Below, piece after piece: positions 62,735-64,000 of a stretch of 64,000 nucleotides of DNA. The notes below the pieces were generated by a model. That model was not told where the DNA came from, did not search any database, and worked only from the letters and a program-made list of their open reading frames with translations. Source of the stretch: an uncultured Ruminococcus sp. Lineage in GTDB: Bacteria > Bacillota > Clostridia > Oscillospirales > Acutalibacteraceae. The stretch covers positions 62,001-126,000 of the forward strand of contig CADANT010000001.1 in NCBI GenBank assembly GCA_902789345.1, written 5' to 3'. Position numbers and translations under genes: made by a program. The first letter of the stretch is position 1. Every line of letters begins with the position of its first letter.

Positions 62735-63081
62735 TAGAACAGCCCCGGAATGTTAAGACCGCCTGAAATTTTCTCCATTGTTTCTGACTTATCATCAGCA
62801 GCCTTTCTTAAAGCTTCGTTTGCAGCTGCAATAATAAGGTCGCTAAGCATTTCTATGTCCTCAGGGTCTACAACCTCAGGTTTAATGTTTACTGTTTTAA
62901 GCTCCATCTTGCCTGTTACAACTACATCTACAGCGCCGCCGCCTGATGTTGCCGAATACTCTTTTTCTTCAAGAGCTGTGCTGGCTGCGTCCATTTCCTC
63001 CTGCATTTTCTGTGCCTGCTTTGCAATCTGCTGCAAATTCTGTGGGCCGCCGCCCATACCCTTTGGTATTCTTGCTTTCAT
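62734..63081 (-). CDS. Nucleoid-associated protein, YbaB/EbfC family
   Basis: A 115-residue DNA-binding protein. The Gly/Gln-rich N-terminus ([20 protein letters not shown]) and a central strand region ([20 protein letters not shown]) are typical. Known YbaB dimers bind DNA as tweezers. It sits between dnaX and recR, its standard position. Its start follows the dnaX stop by 20 bases. Confidence 0.95.
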   Translation of the reverse strand: MKARIPKGMGGGPQNLQQIAKQAQKMQEEMDAASTALEEKEYSATSGGGAVDVVVTGKMELKTVNIKPEVVDPEDIEMLSDLIIAAANEALRKAADDKSETMEKISGGLNIPGLF

Positions 63082-63101
63082 AATTTTTTCTTCCTTTCAG
63101 T

Positions 63102-64000
63102 TTATTCTTCTTCTACAGGTACACCCGATTCCTTAGCCTGTTTTATAAATTGGTCAAGAGGGTTTTCCTGTTTATCTTGCTGGTCAAGCTTTTTGTAAGG
63201 TCCCAGCTTATACACTCTGCCGGTTACCTCTTTAACAGCCTCTCTCATTCTTTCTCGCTGAGATTGCTGTTTAAGCAGCTTAAAAGCAAGTTCGTTTTGG
63301 GAATCTATCAGTATATAATCACCGCTGATATACGCCCGTGTATTTTTAAATGAAGTTGCAATGGTTATGGAATATTTTCTTAAAACCTCCAAAACCTCTT
63401 GCCAGTCCTCCATAGGAACTGCGTTTTTTACTATAGTATCATAATCATAATCGGTTTTTGCCTGACTTGCTACAGCCTGTGCCTGCGGTGTAGTCTGAAC
63501 TGTTAGCTGTTCCCTGTTGATTTTGGGCACAACCGGTGCGGCAGCCTCTTTAACCTCTGCTGTTGCAGACTGTGCTTTATGTTCAGGTGAAACAGTCACT
63601 CCGTTTTTAACCATTCTTTCAAGCTTTGCAATTCGTGCCATAAGTGCCTCTGTAGAGGTATCTAACTGCACCGAGGTAAGCTTTATAAGCGCCAGCTCCA
63701 TTTCTGCACGCTTGTTGCCACCCTTAAACATTCGGTCGTAGCTCTTTTGCAGCACATCCATTACATAGACTATGCCCTCCAAAGAAAACTCCTGCGCCTG
63801 CTGTTTAGCCTGCTCCCTTTCCTGTGCAGAAAGCATAATAAGAGACTCGGGGCTTTTCATTGTTTTAATAAGCATTAAATTTCTGAAATGGTCCAAAAGC
63901 TCTTGGCAAAGCCTGCCCATATCTTTACTTTCGTTGTATAGCTGTTGGGTAATCTCCAACGCCTGCTTAACATTTTTATCTATAATACTGCGTGTTATAT
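63102..64000 (-). CDS. dnaX: DNA polymerase III subunits gamma/tau, C-terminal part (cut by window end)
   Basis: An open frame that continues without a stop past the last base of the window, so the start is missing. About 299 codons are visible. Residues near the edge (ALEITQQLYNESKDMGRLCQ, then ELLDHFRNLMLIKT) match the domain III region of DnaX. A helical stretch and a polar linker rich in Ala/Gln/Val follow, then a C-terminal alpha/beta domain. It is the clamp-loader ATPase subunit. The ATPase motifs lie beyond the window. It is followed by ybaB and recR. Confidence 0.9.
   Translation of the reverse strand, partial: ITRSIIDKNVKQALEITQQLYNESKDMGRLCQELLDHFRNLMLIKTMKSPESLIMLSAQEREQAKQQAQEFSLEGIVYVMDVLQKSYDRMFKGGNKRAEMELALIKLTSVQLDTSTEALMARIAKLERMVKNGVTVSPEHKAQSATAEVKEAAAPVVPKINREQLTVQTTPQAQAVASQAKTDYDYDTIVKNAVPMEDWQEVLEVLRKYSITIATSFKNTRAYISGDYILIDSQNELAFKLLKQQSQRERMREAVKEVTGRVYKLGPYKKLDQQDKQENPLDQFIKQAKESGVPVEEE

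Overview
The window is a stretch of chromosome from a low-GC, Gram-positive-type anaerobe of the class Clostridia. It most resembles the gut Ruminococcaceae/Oscillospirales. The pointers are a complete Firmicutes-style S10-spc-alpha ribosomal supercluster, a type III glutamine synthetase, an anaerobic ribonucleotide reductase activase, a single-chain FGAM synthase, lipoprotein-anchored starch-degrading genes, a MurE with the DNPR motif of meso-diaminopimelate enzymes, strong AGGAGG ribosome-binding sites and sigma-A-like promoters with 17-bp spacers. No insertion sequence, prophage, plasmid or CRISPR array is visible. The species assignment is an inference.

Layout. (1) 39-15941: tRNA-Arg(CCG) and 31 genes of the ribosomal supercluster on the minus strand, from rpsJ to rplQ, with secY, adk, map, a KOW protein, infA and rpoA. 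A promoter and a leader of about 305 nt precede rpsJ, and a second promoter precedes rpsM. The short genes rpmJ and rpmD are included. (2) 16081-25885: housekeeping genes (corrinoid adenosyltransferase, DD-carboxypeptidase, recG, tcdA), a GNAT pseudogene, a thioredoxin plus ferredoxin-thioredoxin-reductase-like pair, a nitrilase, an oxidoreductase, a formate/nitrite channel and a HAD phosphatase. (3) 26111-28216: a plus-strand trio of a DUF5685-like Cys/Asp-rich protein, a J-domain protein with a cysteine-rich tail and a membrane protein. (4) 28475-35961: lipoproteins, a ThiT-like transporter, an amino-acid ABC transporter whose substrate-binding domain looks circularly permuted and fused to the permease, and an operon of a repeat protein, an HD protein and NrdG. 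(5) 36164-40249: a nitrogen module, glnN followed by an Amt-PII fusion, with a terminator/antiterminator leader before glnN. (6) 40652-48487: a cysteine-rich miniprotein, YfhO, an SseB-domain protein, a membrane-anchored cohesin-like protein, TatD and a LytTR/DUF3021 pair. (7) 48593-58385: purL and a maltodextrin locus (binding protein, two permeases, lipoprotein amylase). (8) 58830-64000: murE, glyS, and recR-ybaB-dnaX (dnaX cut by the window edge).

How the genes work together. The first quarter is translation, secretion and RNA polymerase. The nitrogen module joins ammonium uptake, a PII sensor domain and glutamine synthesis. The mal locus would degrade starch at the cell surface and import the oligosaccharides, using an ATPase encoded elsewhere. 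The most unusual items are the glnN attenuator, the permuted binding-protein/permease fusion, the DUF5685/J-protein/membrane trio, and the anchored cohesin-like protein.
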